Shown here: positions 8,451 through 17,097 of the stretch, one piece after another | Layout of the letters: the number at the start of each line of letters is the position of its first letter | Numbering within the stretch: position 1 is the first letter of the stretch | Assembly: GCF_004010155.1 (NCBI RefSeq) | Contig: NZ_RRYH01000009.1 | Location: forward strand, 1 to 64,000 | Length of the DNA: 64,000 nucleotides | Direction: 5' to 3' | From: Solirhodobacter olei | GTDB taxonomy: Bacteria; Pseudomonadota; Alphaproteobacteria; Rhodobacterales; Rhodobacteraceae | Made by a program: the position numbers and the translations under genes | The notes under the pieces: model-generated | What the model saw: the letters and a program-made list of their open reading frames with translations, nothing else | Told to the model about the DNA's origin: nothing | Databases searched by the model: none

Positions 8451-9025
8451 GCGCCCGCTCCGTGCACGAGGAGGCCCGCGGCCGTCAGCAGCGCCGCGGT
8501 TTCGGCCACAGGCAGGCCCACGACCCCGGTGAAGGAGCCGGAGATCCAGGGGATGAAGGCCCCTGCCCGGCCCTGGATGCCGTAGCCGCCCGCCTTGCCC
8601 TGCCATTCGCCGCTGGCGAGATACCCGTTCAGTTCCGCGTCCGAGAGCCGCTTCATCTTCACCGCCGTCACCACCTCGCGCTGCCAGAGCCGCTCGCCGC
8701 GCTTCACGGCGACGGCGGTGATCACCTGATGCCGCCGCCCGCCGAGCGCGACGAGGAATTCCGCTGCCTCGCCCGCGTCGCGCGGCTTGCCGAGGATGCG
8801 GCGGCCGAGGGCGACGGTGGTATCGGCGCAGAGCACCACCTCATCGGGGCCGGCCGCGACGGCGGCCGCCTTCTCCCGCGCCATGCGCTGGCAATAGGGG
8901 CGCGGAAGCTCCCCCTTGGCGGGGTCTTCGTCGATGTCGGGATGGACGATCTCGTCCGGCACCAGCCCAAGCTGCGCCAGAAGCTCCCGCCGCCGCGGGG
9001 AGGCGGAGCCGAGGATGAATTTCAC
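8447..9025 (-). CDS. maf: Maf family nucleoside triphosphate pyrophosphatase
   Basis: A 192-residue Maf protein. The opening [18 protein letters not shown] is the phosphate-binding SxSPRR motif. [18 protein letters not shown] holds the conserved ADT and the Gly-Lys-Pro motif. [20 protein letters not shown] is the C-terminal family signature. The enzyme hydrolyses non-canonical or modified NTPs. It is coupled to infA upstream (ATGA, 9022-9025) and to the RNase gene downstream (ATGA, 8447-8450). Confidence 0.95.
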   Translation of the reverse strand: MKFILGSASPRRRELLAQLGLVPDEIVHPDIDEDPAKGELPRPYCQRMAREKAAAVAAGPDEVVLCADTTVALGRRILGKPRDAGEAAEFLVALGGRRHQVITAVAVKRGERLWQREVVTAVKMKRLSDAELNGYLASGEWQGKAGGYGIQGRAGAFIPWISGSFTGVVGLPVAETAALLTAAGLLVHGAGA

Positions 9026-9240
9026 CTGAAGCGGTAGTTGATGCGCCCCTTCGACAGGTCGTAGGGGGTCATTTCCACCTGCACCTTGTCGCCGGCGAGA
9101 ACGCGGATGCGGTTCTTGCGCATCTTCCCTGCCATCGTCGCGATCAGTTCATGGCCGTTGTCCAGCTCGACCCTGAATGTCGCATTCGGCAGGAGTTCCT
9201 TCACGACGCCGGGGAATTCGAGCAGTTCTTCCTTGGCCAT
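9022..9240 (-). CDS. infA: Translation initiation factor IF-1
   Basis: A 72-residue protein of standard IF-1 length with an S1/OB fold: [40 protein letters not shown], then [20 protein letters not shown]. The start at 9240 is the only one that fits the family. It heads the infA-maf-RNase-yacG operon. In related genomes it usually follows the LMW-PTP gene directly; here a plus-strand trio separates them. Confidence 0.98.
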   Translation of the reverse strand: MAKEELLEFPGVVKELLPNATFRVELDNGHELIATMAGKMRKNRIRVLAGDKVQVEMTPYDLSKGRINYRFR

Positions 9241-9281
9241 GGTCACTCCGTAGCAAGCTCCGCGTGGGCGCGGGCGCGCTC

Positions 9282-9306
9282 TAAATGCTCCCGAAACGGG
9301 CATTTA
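9282..9306. promoter_or_regulatory. Hairpin in the infA leader
   Basis: TAAATG (9282-9287) and CATTTA (9301-9306) flank an inner CCCG-AAA-CGGG stem, giving a 10-bp stem with a 2-base bulge. It sits about 40 bp upstream of infA and 85 bp upstream of the ArsR gene. On the minus strand it could be a leader hairpin of infA; on the plus strand it lies in the ArsR promoter region. Confidence 0.35.
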
Positions 9307-9391
9307 TCAAGGGCAAAGTCGTGCCGCGGCGGTGCGGCGCAGGGCGCATGGCAGGAACACTGAAGGGATTGCTTGAGTATTCCCCGCCCGG

Positions 9392-9772
9392 ATGATAGTA
9401 AAGCATATGCTTGACCGTAGCGATTCCCTCGACAAGGCCTTCCACGCGCTGGCGGATCCGACCCGCCGGGCGATGGTGGACCGGCTGGCCCGCGGCCCCG
9501 CCTCGGTCAGCGCGCTGGCGGAGCCGTTCGAGGCGACGCTGGCGGCAATCGTGCAGCATGTGCAGGTGCTGGAACGCGCCGGGCTGATCGAGACCGAGAA
9601 GCGCGGCCGCACCCGGACCTGCCGGATCGCGGGCAGCGGGTTCGAGCAGGTCGAGGCCTGGCTCACCGCCCGGCGTCAGCTGTGGGAAAGGCGCTTCGAC
9701 GCGCTCGGCGCCCTGCTTGCGGCGCCGGAGGAAGGGCCGGAGGCATCCGGCGATAGCGGAGAAAACCCATGA
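9392..9772 (+). CDS. ArsR-family transcriptional regulator
   Basis: A 126-residue winged helix-turn-helix protein: FHALADPTRRAMVDRLARGP, VSALAEPFEATLAAIVQHVQ (recognition helix), and VLERAGLIETEKRGRTR (wing). No metal-binding cysteine motif is seen. It belongs to the subgroup found next to SRPBCC/AHSA1 genes. The start is ambiguous between 9392 and 9407; neither has a clear Shine-Dalgarno sequence. It overlaps the SRPBCC gene by four bases (ATGA), so the two are co-translated. It probably represses its own three-gene operon. Confidence 0.92.
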   Translation: MIVKHMLDRSDSLDKAFHALADPTRRAMVDRLARGPASVSALAEPFEATLAAIVQHVQVLERAGLIETEKRGRTRTCRIAGSGFEQVEAWLTARRQLWERRFDALGALLAAPEEGPEASGDSGENP

Positions 9773-10242
9773 CCGCGCCGATCTGCCACGGAACCTTCAC
9801 CCTGACCCGCGACTGGGCCGCCCCGGCGGAGCGGGTCTTCCGCGCCTGGACCGACCCGGCGCTGAAGGCGCGCTGGTTCACCGGCCCGCCCGGCTGGCAG
9901 GAGGAGCGGCGCGAGATGGACGTGCGCCCCGGCGGCGAGGAGCGGACGGAGGGCCTGATCGCCGCGACGGGCCTGCGGACCCGGTTCCACGCCCGCTACC
10001 ACCTTGTCGAGCCCGACGCGCGGCTGGTCTTCGCCTATGACCTGCACCTGTCGGACCTCTTCCATTCGATCACCCTGGCGAGCCTGACCCTCACCTCCCG
10101 GGCGGGCGGCACGCGGGCGGCCTATACCGAGCAGATTGTCTTCCTCGACGGCAGTGACGGCACCGCGCTGCGGGTGGAAGGCACCGAGGAGCATTTCAGC
10201 GCCATCGAAAGGGCACTCGGGTTAACGGAGAGTGCACCATGA
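9769..10242 (+). CDS. SRPBCC (AHSA1-like) domain protein
   Basis: A 157-residue protein with the START/Bet v 1-like fold of the AHSA1 group. The signature is FTLTRDWAAPAERVFRAWTD followed by PALKARWFTGPPGW. A hydrophobic ligand cavity is typical of the fold. It is the middle gene of an ArsR-SRPBCC-GST operon, overlapping both neighbours by four bases. The ligand is unknown. Such ArsR-SRPBCC pairs are widespread in proteobacteria and often associated with small-molecule stress, but this is not shown here. Confidence 0.9.
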   Translation: MTAPICHGTFTLTRDWAAPAERVFRAWTDPALKARWFTGPPGWQEERREMDVRPGGEERTEGLIAATGLRTRFHARYHLVEPDARLVFAYDLHLSDLFHSITLASLTLTSRAGGTRAAYTEQIVFLDGSDGTALRVEGTEEHFSAIERALGLTESAP

Positions 10243-10892
10243 TTTCGCTGATCGCCCATCCCTTCTCGTCCTACAGCCAGAAGGCGCTGATCGCGCTTTA
10301 CGAGCGGGGGACAGCCTTCGAGTATCGCTCGCTCGACGACGATGGCGCGACCTATGGCGCGCTGAGGGAACTCTGGCCGCTGGCGAAGTTCCCGGTGCTG
10401 GTGGAGGGCGAGCGGCGGGTCTTCGAGGCGACCGCGATCATCGAATATCTCGAGGCGGCCCACCCCGGACCCGCGCGGCTGATCCCGGAGGATCCGGGGA
10501 CGGCGGTCGAGGTGCGGATGATGGACCGCGTGTTCGACAATTACGTCATGACCCCGGTGCAGTGGATGGTGAACGACAGCCTGCGCGCGCCGGACGTGCG
10601 CGCGCCGCAGACCGTGGTCGAGGGCCGCCGGCTGCTCGACCGGATCTACGTCTGGCTCGACGGGGTCATGGCCGGCCGGACCTGGGCCGCGGGCGAGGTC
10701 TTCGGGATGGCGGATTGCGCGGCGGCGCCGTCGCTCTTCTACGCCGACTGGACGCATGAGATCCCGGCGGAGCACGAGCATCTGAGGGCCTACCGTGCCC
10801 GACTGCTGGCGCGGCCCTCGGTGGCGCGGGCGGTGGAGGAAGCGCGGCCCTACCGGCATCTCTTCCCCCTCGGCGCGCCGGACCGCGACTGA
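10239..10892 (+). CDS. Glutathione S-transferase family protein
   Basis: A 217-residue protein. The N-terminal thioredoxin-like domain (about 1-80) has SSYSQKALIALYERG, the cis-proline LAKFPVLVEG and the glutathione-contacting EATAIIEYL. The C-terminal all-helical domain includes WAAGEVFGMADCAAAPSLFY, the GST N-capping box region. The catalytic Ser or Tyr lies in HPFSSYSQK. It is likely cytoplasmic, conjugating glutathione to electrophiles. It overlaps the SRPBCC gene (ATGA) and ends 8 bp from the convergent LMW-PTP gene. Confidence 0.92.
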   Translation: MISLIAHPFSSYSQKALIALYERGTAFEYRSLDDDGATYGALRELWPLAKFPVLVEGERRVFEATAIIEYLEAAHPGPARLIPEDPGTAVEVRMMDRVFDNYVMTPVQWMVNDSLRAPDVRAPQTVVEGRRLLDRIYVWLDGVMAGRTWAAGEVFGMADCAAAPSLFYADWTHEIPAEHEHLRAYRARLLARPSVARAVEEARPYRHLFPLGAPDRD

Positions 10893-10900
10893 AGCGGCGC

Positions 10901-11365
10901 TCAGCCCGGCTGGGTCGGCGGGCCGAAGCGGGCGACCATCCGGTCGCGGATCTGGTCGCGGGACTGGCGGTAGGCGGCGAGCTTCGCCTCCCGCGACTCG
11001 CCCAGGCCGGTCGGGTCGAGGATCGGCCAGTATTCCACCTCGAGGTGATAATAGCGCGTCAGCTCAAGGGCTTGCCTCTGGCTGGCGGGCGAAAGCGCGA
11101 CCACCAGATCGAAGCCGGAAAGGTCGTCGCCCCATTCCCGCATCTCCTCGAAGCTGCGGGCGCGGTGGCGGGCAAGCTCCACCCCGATCTCCTGGCAGAC
11201 GGCGACGGCGAACCCGTCCACCTCCAGGTCGTTCTTCACCCCCGCGGACTGGACGTAGAGCGCATGGCCGTAGAATTTCTTCATCAGCCCCTCGGCCATC
11301 GGCGAGCGCACGGCGTTGTGGTCGCAGCAGAACAGGACCGATGTCGGCAGCTTGCCCAAGCTCAT
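10901..11365 (-). CDS. Low-molecular-weight protein tyrosine phosphatase family
   Basis: A 154-residue LMW-PTP fold protein. The P-loop C-x5-R-S is seen in SVLFCCDHNAVRSPMAEGLM. The C-terminal Asp loop is in EYWPILDPTGLG. Such proteins are often annotated as arsenate reductases, but the neighbourhood gives no arsenic link. The ATG at 11365 overlaps the UPF0262 stop as ATGA; an upstream TTG at 11371 is less likely. It is third in the hisD-UPF0262-PTP string. Confidence 0.9.
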   Translation of the reverse strand: MSLGKLPTSVLFCCDHNAVRSPMAEGLMKKFYGHALYVQSAGVKNDLEVDGFAVAVCQEIGVELARHRARSFEEMREWGDDLSGFDLVVALSPASQRQALELTRYYHLEVEYWPILDPTGLGESREAKLAAYRQSRDQIRDRMVARFGPPTQPG

Positions 11366-11841
11366 CCCCAATGGAGCACGCAGATCAGCGTGAAGAGCCG
11401 CCGGGCGGTGGCGCGGTCGACCACAGCCTTGTCCTCCAGCCGTTCGATCAGGACCCGGGCGCCCTCGTCATGGATGCCGCGGCGGGCCATGTCGATCGCC
11501 TCGATCTGGCTTGGCGGCAGGCGTTTCACGGCCTCGAAATAGCTTTCGCAGATCTGGAAATAGTCCTTCACCACCTGCCGGAACGGGCCAAGGGAAAGGT
11601 GGAAGGCGCGGAGCGGCTCTCCTGTTTCCGAGGCGATGTCGACCACCAGCCGGCCGTCGCGGATGGCGAGGTTCAGCCGGTAGGGCCCGGGCGGCGCGGG
11701 CTGGCCGTCGCGGGGCGGCAGCGCGAAGGAATTCTCCTCCAGCAGGTCGAAGACGGCCACCCGCCGCTCCTGCTCGATCTCGGGCGTCGGCGGGGCGAGG
11801 CCGGTGTCGTCGATCTCGATGGCGCAGATGCGGTCGGTCAT
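11362..11841 (-). CDS. UPF0262 family protein
   Basis: A 159-residue protein of the UPF0262 family, recognised from ICAIEIDDTGLAPPTPEIEQ followed by ERRVAVFDLLEENSFAL and the central FHLSLGPFRQVVKDYFQICE. No catalytic motif is known for the family. It is almost always found next to hisD in alphaproteobacteria. It is soluble, with no signal peptide. It overlaps the PTP gene downstream and is separated from hisD by a 219-bp gap holding a repeat and a hairpin, so it may have its own promoter. Confidence 0.93.
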   Translation of the reverse strand: MTDRICAIEIDDTGLAPPTPEIEQERRVAVFDLLEENSFALPPRDGQPAPPGPYRLNLAIRDGRLVVDIASETGEPLRAFHLSLGPFRQVVKDYFQICESYFEAVKRLPPSQIEAIDMARRGIHDEGARVLIERLEDKAVVDRATARRLFTLICVLHWG

Positions 11842-11936
11842 GGCGGGCCCCTGGTCAAGCCCCCGTGATGCCCGAGGAGAGGCGGCGGCGCAAGCCGGAC
11901 GTGGCGGACGGATGCGCCGGCGGGGCGCTCTTCCCC

Positions 11937-11961
11937 GTAGGGTACGCATTCATCGCGCACC
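11937..11961 (+). repeat. Intergenic repeat GTAGGGTNCGCATTCATNGCGCACC, copy 1
   Basis: This 25-base element matches the copy at 24217-24241 at 23 of 25 positions. In the second copy it forms a perfect 8-bp hairpin; here the stem has decayed at one pair. It lies between hisD and UPF0262. Confidence 0.6.
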
Positions 11962-12009
11962 CGCCGAGGCCAAGCTATGCGCCGTTCCGCCCGGTGCGCG
12001 CCGAAGGCG

Positions 12010-12047
12010 CAGGGCGAGCGCCAGCCCGCGGGCAGGCGCTCGCCCTG
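12010..12047 (-). terminator. Strong hairpin downstream of hisD
   Basis: Perfect 13-base arms, CAGGGCGAGCGCC (12010-12022) and GGCGCTCGCCCTG (12035-12047), enclose a 12-base loop, 14 bp after the hisD stop. There is no T tract, so it may act as a Rho-independent-like pause or as an mRNA 3' end stabiliser. Confidence 0.55.
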
Positions 12048-12060
12048 CTCAAGCCGCGCC

Positions 12061-13368
12061 TCAGCCCGCGCCGTTCAGCTTGTCGAGCCGGGCACGGACG
12101 GAAAGGCCGTGGGCCTCCAGGCTTTCGGAGATCGCCAGCCGCTCCGCCGCCGGGCCAATGGCGGCCAGCGCCGCGGGCGTCATCCGCGCCAGCGTGGTGC
12201 GCTTGAGGAAATCCATCACCGAAAGGCCGGAGGAGAACCGGGCCGAGCGCGCGGTGGGCAGGACGTGGTTCGGCCCGCCGACATAGTCGCCGATCGCCTC
12301 CGGCGTCCATTGCCCGAGGAAGATCGCGCCGGCATGGGTGATCGCCTGCGACAGCGCCTCCGGATCGGCGACGCAAAGCTCCAGGTGCTCCGGCGCGACG
12401 CGGTTCGACAGCGCCGCCGCCTCGGCGAGGTCGCGGGTCACGATCACCGCGCCGTAGTCGCGCCAGGACGCCCCTGCGATGGCGCGCCGCTCCAGCCCTT
12501 CAAGCCGCTTCTCCACCGCCGCCGCGACGGCGCGTGCGAAGCCCGCATCGGGGGTGACGAGGATGGACTGGGCGCTTTCGTCATGCTCGGCCTGGCTGAG
12601 CAGGTCGAGCGCGACCCAGTCGGGGTCGTTGTCGGCGTCCGCGATCACCAGGATCTCGGACGGCCCCGCGATCATGTCGATGCCGACACGCCCGAAGACG
12701 CGGCGCTTGGCGGCGGCCACATAGGCGTTGCCCGGGCCGGTGATCTTGTCGACCGGCTCGATCGTCTCGGTGCCATAGGCCATGGCGGCGATCGCCTGCG
12801 CGCCGCCGATGCGATAGACCCGCTCCACCCCGGCGAGGCGGGCCGCGAGCAGCACCAGCGGGTTGGCCTGCCCGCCGGGCGTCGGCGCGCAGATCACCAG
12901 CCGCTCCACCCCCGCCACCTTGGCCGGGATCGCGTTCATCAGCACCGAGGACGGGTAGGACGCGAGCCCCCCCGGCACGTAAAGGCCCGCGGCCGAGACC
13001 GGCGTCCAGCGCCAGCCGAGGCTCGCACCCTCGGGATCGGTCCAGCGCTGGTCCTCCGGCAGCTGGCGGACGTGATAGGCGCGGATGCGCTCGGCGGCGA
13101 GTTCCAGCGCATCACGCTCGGCGGCGGGGACCTTGGCGCATTCCGCCTCGATCTCCTCGGCCGAGAAGGCCAGCGTCTCGGGGGTCAGCGCGAGCCGGTC
13201 GAACCGCTCCGTCAGTGCGATCACCGCCGCGTCGCCGCGGGCCCGCACGTCGGCGATGATGGCGGCCACGGCCTCGTCCACGTCGGGCGCATCCTCGCGC
13301 TTCGTGGAGAGCAGCGCCTTGAAATCGGCCTCGAAGCCGGCATCGGCGGTGGACAGGAAGACAGGCAT
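12061..13368 (-). CDS. hisD: Histidinol dehydrogenase
   Basis: A 435-residue protein of normal HisD length. It catalyses the last two steps of histidine synthesis, L-histidinol to L-histidine with two NAD+. Visible signatures are DMIAGPSEILVIADADNDPD, the zinc-ligand segment LLSQAEHDESAQSIL, the catalytic Glu-His in RVAPEHLELCV, and DYVGGPNHVLPTARSARFSS. The start at 13368 has GGAG eight bases upstream. It is the head of the hisD-UPF0262-PTP string. Tad-type genes separate it from DUF2948 and murA, its usual upstream neighbours. Confidence 0.98.
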   Translation of the reverse strand: MPVFLSTADAGFEADFKALLSTKREDAPDVDEAVAAIIADVRARGDAAVIALTERFDRLALTPETLAFSAEEIEAECAKVPAAERDALELAAERIRAYHVRQLPEDQRWTDPEGASLGWRWTPVSAAGLYVPGGLASYPSSVLMNAIPAKVAGVERLVICAPTPGGQANPLVLLAARLAGVERVYRIGGAQAIAAMAYGTETIEPVDKITGPGNAYVAAAKRRVFGRVGIDMIAGPSEILVIADADNDPDWVALDLLSQAEHDESAQSILVTPDAGFARAVAAAVEKRLEGLERRAIAGASWRDYGAVIVTRDLAEAAALSNRVAPEHLELCVADPEALSQAITHAGAIFLGQWTPEAIGDYVGGPNHVLPTARSARFSSGLSVMDFLKRTTLARMTPAALAAIGPAAERLAISESLEAHGLSVRARLDKLNGAG

Positions 13369-13478
13369 CGGCGGCACTCCTTGGACGCGCCCCAGATAGC
13401 GCGCCGGCCTGCCCCCCGCAACCGGCGGCGGATGGCGCCGCCGCGGGGCGGCCGGGACTGGCCGGGTGGTCGCCGGTT

Positions 13479-14045
13479 TCAGCTTGAGGAGAAGGCCACC
13501 TGCGGCGCGATCCGCGGACGGGTCAGGACGAGCTGGTAAAGATCGCGCGGCGTCAGACCCATGTTGAACTTCGGCACGTAATGCATCTGTGTCTCGACCT
13601 GGATCAGCGTGTCCCCCCCGCTCATCACCGGCAGGCTCTTCACCGTGGACTGCAGCATCGCGGTGGTCAGCGCCGGCTGGTTGTTGGTGCCGTAGGACCA
13701 GACCACCGAATATTCCTTGGAGACGGAGGAATAGGTGATGCAGGTCACCCGCACCCAGGTCTGCGCCGCCGCCGTGGGCGAGGTCTGCCCGTTCAGGTAG
13801 TCGTAGAGCGAGGCCATGCCCTGGATATAGGAGGGCGTCACCGTCTGCGTCTGGCGCGAGATCATGTCGGCCAGCGTGTAGGTGGCGGCTTCGTTGATGA
13901 AGATCTTATTGAAGACGTCGAAATAGACGAAGGTGGCAAGGTTGGCCCAGAGCAGGATCGGCAGCACGATCAGCGCCTCGAGCGAGACGGAGCCGCTGCG
14001 ATCCCGGGCGAAGCTGCGCAAGGCTTTGGGGAAGACCGCTTTCAT
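13479..14045 (-). CDS. TadE/TadF-like pilus assembly protein
   Basis: A 188-residue protein with a basic N-terminus and the TadE-like segment RDRSGSVSLEALIVLPILLW, in which the hydrophobic helix follows a Gly-Ser-x-x-x-E motif as in type IV pilin-like proteins. The rest is periplasmic, with no further motif recognised. It is last of three Tad-type genes on the minus strand, 3 bp after its upstream neighbour. Minor pseudopilin function in a Tad/Flp system is inferred; no tadA, rcpA or flp gene is in the window. Confidence 0.85.
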   Translation of the reverse strand: MKAVFPKALRSFARDRSGSVSLEALIVLPILLWANLATFVYFDVFNKIFINEAATYTLADMISRQTQTVTPSYIQGMASLYDYLNGQTSPTAAAQTWVRVTCITYSSVSKEYSVVWSYGTNNQPALTTAMLQSTVKSLPVMSGGDTLIQVETQMHYVPKFNMGLTPRDLYQLVLTRPRIAPQVAFSSS

Positions 14046-14048
14046 GGC

Positions 14049-14618
14049 TCAATCCGGTTCGTTCACGAAGGCCGAGGTGGCGACGATGTCGTAGCCGCCC
14101 TTGCTGTCCTTCGGCAGGGCGAGACCGACGCCCACCCAGGGGAACATCGGCTGAATGATGGCGCAGGCGCGGATGATCATCATGTCGTTGCCCGACCCCT
14201 GGTTCACCGTCGTCACCGGCTGGACCTTGGCGTCGCGGTTGACGCAGGTGGCTGCGGGGGCAAGCGGCGTCCAGCCCGAGGTGGAGACGTCCTGCAGCTC
14301 GACCATCACCACGTTGTTGCAATCGGCTATGAAGCCCGACGCGCGGCTGCAGATCGACTGCGCGATCTTGGCGCTGGTCGGGTCCGTCATCTGGCCCAGC
14401 CGCAGCTCGCGCGTGGTGATGTTGAGCGCGCGCTCCAGCATCGACATGCGCAGCGCGTAGGTCGCCGTCTCGATGGCCATGAAGAAGCTCAGCATGATGA
14501 TCGGGAAGACCACCACGAATTCCACCGAAGCGGTGCCCGCCTCCGCCCGCCGGAACGCCCGCAGGGGGCGGCCGAGGGAACAGCGCAGGGCGCGGGCGAC
14601 CCGCCGCGGGCCGATCAC
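14049..14618 (-). CDS. TadE-like pilus assembly protein
   Basis: A 189-residue protein with a TadE N-terminus: FRRAEAGTASVEFVVVFPII. The pseudopilin-type helix (VEFVVVFPIIMLSFFMAIET) is followed by a periplasmic region with three or four cysteines that could form disulfides. The ATG at 14618 overlaps the TadG-like stop as ATGA. It is the middle gene of the TadG-TadE-TadE trio. Confidence 0.88.
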   Translation of the reverse strand: MIGPRRVARALRCSLGRPLRAFRRAEAGTASVEFVVVFPIIMLSFFMAIETATYALRMSMLERALNITTRELRLGQMTDPTSAKIAQSICSRASGFIADCNNVVMVELQDVSTSGWTPLAPAATCVNRDAKVQPVTTVNQGSGNDMMIIRACAIIQPMFPWVGVGLALPKDSKGGYDIVATSAFVNEPD

Positions 14619-16345
14619 AGCGTCAGCCTCAGCTGATTGATGTTGGTCGCGATGGCCGAGAAGGCATCCGCGATGTTCGGGCTGGAGGTGACGTTGAAGT
14701 AGTAGCTCGGCGCGGTGGCGCAGTCGGTCAGCACCGAGGCGCCATGCGAGGTGGTCATGAACCCGATCGAGTAGACGATGATGCCCTTGGCCTTCGCCGC
14801 GGCGCAGATGTTGTGCAGGTTCGCATCCATCTGCTCCTCGGTCTGCTGGGTCTCGATCGCGTTCAGCCAGGCGTTCATCGAGCTGTCCCAGTAGCTCATC
14901 GTCGTGTCGGCGTTGGAATAGGCATAGGTCGAGTAGCCATAGGCCCTGGCGACGATGGCATCGAGGAAGGTCTGCACCGGGAAGACGTTCCAGACCTGCG
15001 GCCAGGTCCAGTTCGTGGCGCCGTTCGGATAGCCCGCGTCAGCGGGATAGGCGCATTTCGTCGTGGTCCGGCCGTGCTTCGTGGTGGTGGTGCAGCCCGA
15101 CGCCGGGTTGTTGCCGTAAGGCTCGGCCAGCCATGCGTTCTCGTAGGAGGACCAGTAGGGCGTCGCGCCCATGTTCGCGTCATAGAGCGAGTAGGAATTG
15201 GTGGAGGCGTTGTACCACAGCAGCGAATTGCCGGTGATGTAGGGCGCGTTGATCGTCGGGCGCGCGGTGTTCTCGCCGTCGGTCATCACCACCATCACCT
15301 TGGCGGTGTCATGGTCGCTGTAGGCGGCCGGGCGGCCTGTGGCGGCGGAGGTGGTGTAGCCGCTGGAGATCAGGTTCGACACGACCGGCTGCATCGAGGG
15401 GTCGAGCGCGACGGCGCCCCATTTCACCCCGAGGTCGATCGAGGTGTTGTCGGTCGCCTGCATCGCGTTGATGGCAGTGTCGAGCGTGTTCTGGTCGGTC
15501 TGGAAGAACAGGTCGCGCCGGTAGCTGACGGTATCCGTCGGGCAGGTGTGGTAATATTCGGACGAGCCGTTCGCGTTCGGCAGGTAGGAGCTCCCGTCCC
15601 AGGGGTCGAACTGGCTGGTGCGGTTCAGCGTGCCGGAGGGCAGCGTCGTCGACAGGAAATCGGCGGTCGTGAAATCGATGCAGCTCGCCGTGGTCTGCTG
15701 GCTCGTGGCGTTGAGCTGGGCCATCATCGCCGGCCCGATGTTCGACTGCGCCGAATAGCCGATCAGCGAGATCGTCAGCTTGCCCGGATCTACCGTGCTG
15801 AACATCTGGTTGACGAACTGCTGCGCGGCGATGCGCAGGTTCTGGATCTTGCTGTTCTGCGCCATGGAGCCGGAGTTATCGAGCACCAGCGAGATCTCGA
15901 CCGAGCCGATCGTCTCCTGCGCGGTGGCGGCGGCCGGCGTCTTCAGCGCGGGGAACCCCAGCATCCGCATGAACAGCGTGGGCACGTCTACATTGGCGGC
16001 GGCGGTGACGATGCTCGAGGTCTGGGTCTTGTCGGCGGTGATCGTGCCGAGCGAGCTGGAAAGCCCCGCGATCTGGAAATAGTCGCTCACCACCGAGCTG
16101 GGCGAGAGCGACTGGTTGAGGTTGGCAGCCGCCAGCACCGAGGTGTCGAGCGTGTCCTGCACCCGGAGGCGGCGGGCCTCGAAGTTCATCACGTCGACGG
16201 CGAGGCCGCCGACGATCAGCATGATGACGAACATCATCAGGCCGAAGACGACCAGCGAGCCGCTTTCATCGGTGGAGAATTTACGGACTTTGGCGCCCAG
16301 GGCATCGGCCCTGCACGGGATCTGCGCATCTTGGCAATGCAGCAT
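14615..16345 (-). CDS. TadG-like pilus protein with von Willebrand A domain
   Basis: A protein of about 576 residues. The N-terminal TadE/G-type region is FSTDESGSLVVFGLMMFVIM, continuing as a long hydrophobic helix. A VWA domain begins at SVEISLVLDNSGSMAQNSK; the MIDAS metal site is DNSGS, with later elements KVMVVMTDGENTARP and IVYSIGFMTT. It is probably anchored in the inner membrane with the VWA part outside. The start is uncertain: ATG 16345 or ATG 16375 (10 more residues), neither with a strong ribosome binding site. First gene of the trio; the 275 bp upstream should hold its promoter. Confidence 0.88.
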   Translation of the reverse strand: MLHCQDAQIPCRADALGAKVRKFSTDESGSLVVFGLMMFVIMLIVGGLAVDVMNFEARRLRVQDTLDTSVLAAANLNQSLSPSSVVSDYFQIAGLSSSLGTITADKTQTSSIVTAAANVDVPTLFMRMLGFPALKTPAAATAQETIGSVEISLVLDNSGSMAQNSKIQNLRIAAQQFVNQMFSTVDPGKLTISLIGYSAQSNIGPAMMAQLNATSQQTTASCIDFTTADFLSTTLPSGTLNRTSQFDPWDGSSYLPNANGSSEYYHTCPTDTVSYRRDLFFQTDQNTLDTAINAMQATDNTSIDLGVKWGAVALDPSMQPVVSNLISSGYTTSAATGRPAAYSDHDTAKVMVVMTDGENTARPTINAPYITGNSLLWYNASTNSYSLYDANMGATPYWSSYENAWLAEPYGNNPASGCTTTTKHGRTTTKCAYPADAGYPNGATNWTWPQVWNVFPVQTFLDAIVARAYGYSTYAYSNADTTMSYWDSSMNAWLNAIETQQTEEQMDANLHNICAAAKAKGIIVYSIGFMTTSHGASVLTDCATAPSYYFNVTSSPNIADAFSAIATNINQLRLTL

Positions 16346-16620
16346 GATATGACACTCGGGCCGGGGGACGGCCATACCATATGTGACTGCCGATCACAGG
16401 TTTCGGGTGGCTTCCCCTGACCCTACGGCAGCTATGGTTATGCGCCTGCACTCGGGGCGGAACTGGGGACGAATTATGCCGGAATGATGGCAGGCCCGAA
16501 GACGGCGAATTTGGCGTCGCGCGTGATGTTTCCGCCACCACGCCGTCCGCAGGCATTCCTGGCCGCGGCGCGCGGCCGCCGTCCGTCGGGCACGGATGGC
16601 TCCGCGTGCAGGAAGGGCCG

Positions 16621-17097
16621 CTATTCCGGGTGGCCGGGCGCCCGGTGGGAAGGCGCGGCATAGGGACGGGTCACGTCCTTCAACGTGACCTCCAGCGCCT
16701 CGACGTCGAGCGCCACCGCCCCGTCGCCGGCCAGCGTCAGCGTCACTCGGCCCGCGCCGTCATCGCCCGGCGCGAAGCCGATATCGAGGAGCGAGAGCAC
16801 GATGTCCTTGTCCGTCCGGTCGATGCCCTGGCTTTGCACCTTCAGCACGCCGTCGACGACCAGAAGCGCGCGCACCCGTTCATAGGGCCGCCCGGCCTTC
16901 TCGGCTGCGGCCTTGTCCTCCCAGCGGAAGCGGTTGAGAAGCAGCGCGAAGCGGCGTCGGCCGGGCTGCCAGCTCATCTCGGTGATCGGGAAGACCGCGT
17001 CCTGGGTCAGCGACGCGATGATCTTCAGATCCTCGTCCGTCTCCGCCGCGAGGTAGAGCGGGCCTTCGCCAGCATCCTCGAATCGCGCGTCGCTCAT
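16621..17097 (-). CDS. DUF2948 family protein
   Basis: A 158-residue protein recognised as DUF2948 from [20 protein letters not shown], then [20 protein letters not shown] and LNRFRWED. The family is alphaproteobacterial, soluble and of unknown function. It overlaps the murA stop as ATGA (17094-17097) and is co-transcribed with murA. In relatives it is followed directly by hisD; here the Tad-type genes intervene. Confidence 0.92.
   Translation of the reverse strand: MSDARFEDAGEGPLYLAAETDEDLKIIASLTQDAVFPITEMSWQPGRRRFALLLNRFRWEDKAAAEKAGRPYERVRALLVVDGVLKVQSQGIDRTDKDIVLSLLDIGFAPGDDGAGRVTLTLAGDGAVALDVEALEVTLKDVTRPYAAPSHRAPGHPE

Noticed and set aside
10901-11365. Arsenate reductase annotation for the LMW-PTP gene because of the nearby ArsR-type regulator
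   Set aside because: The ArsR gene is in a separate plus-strand operon, no arsenite pump or metal-site cysteines are present, and the PTP belongs to the hisD-infA block in relatives.
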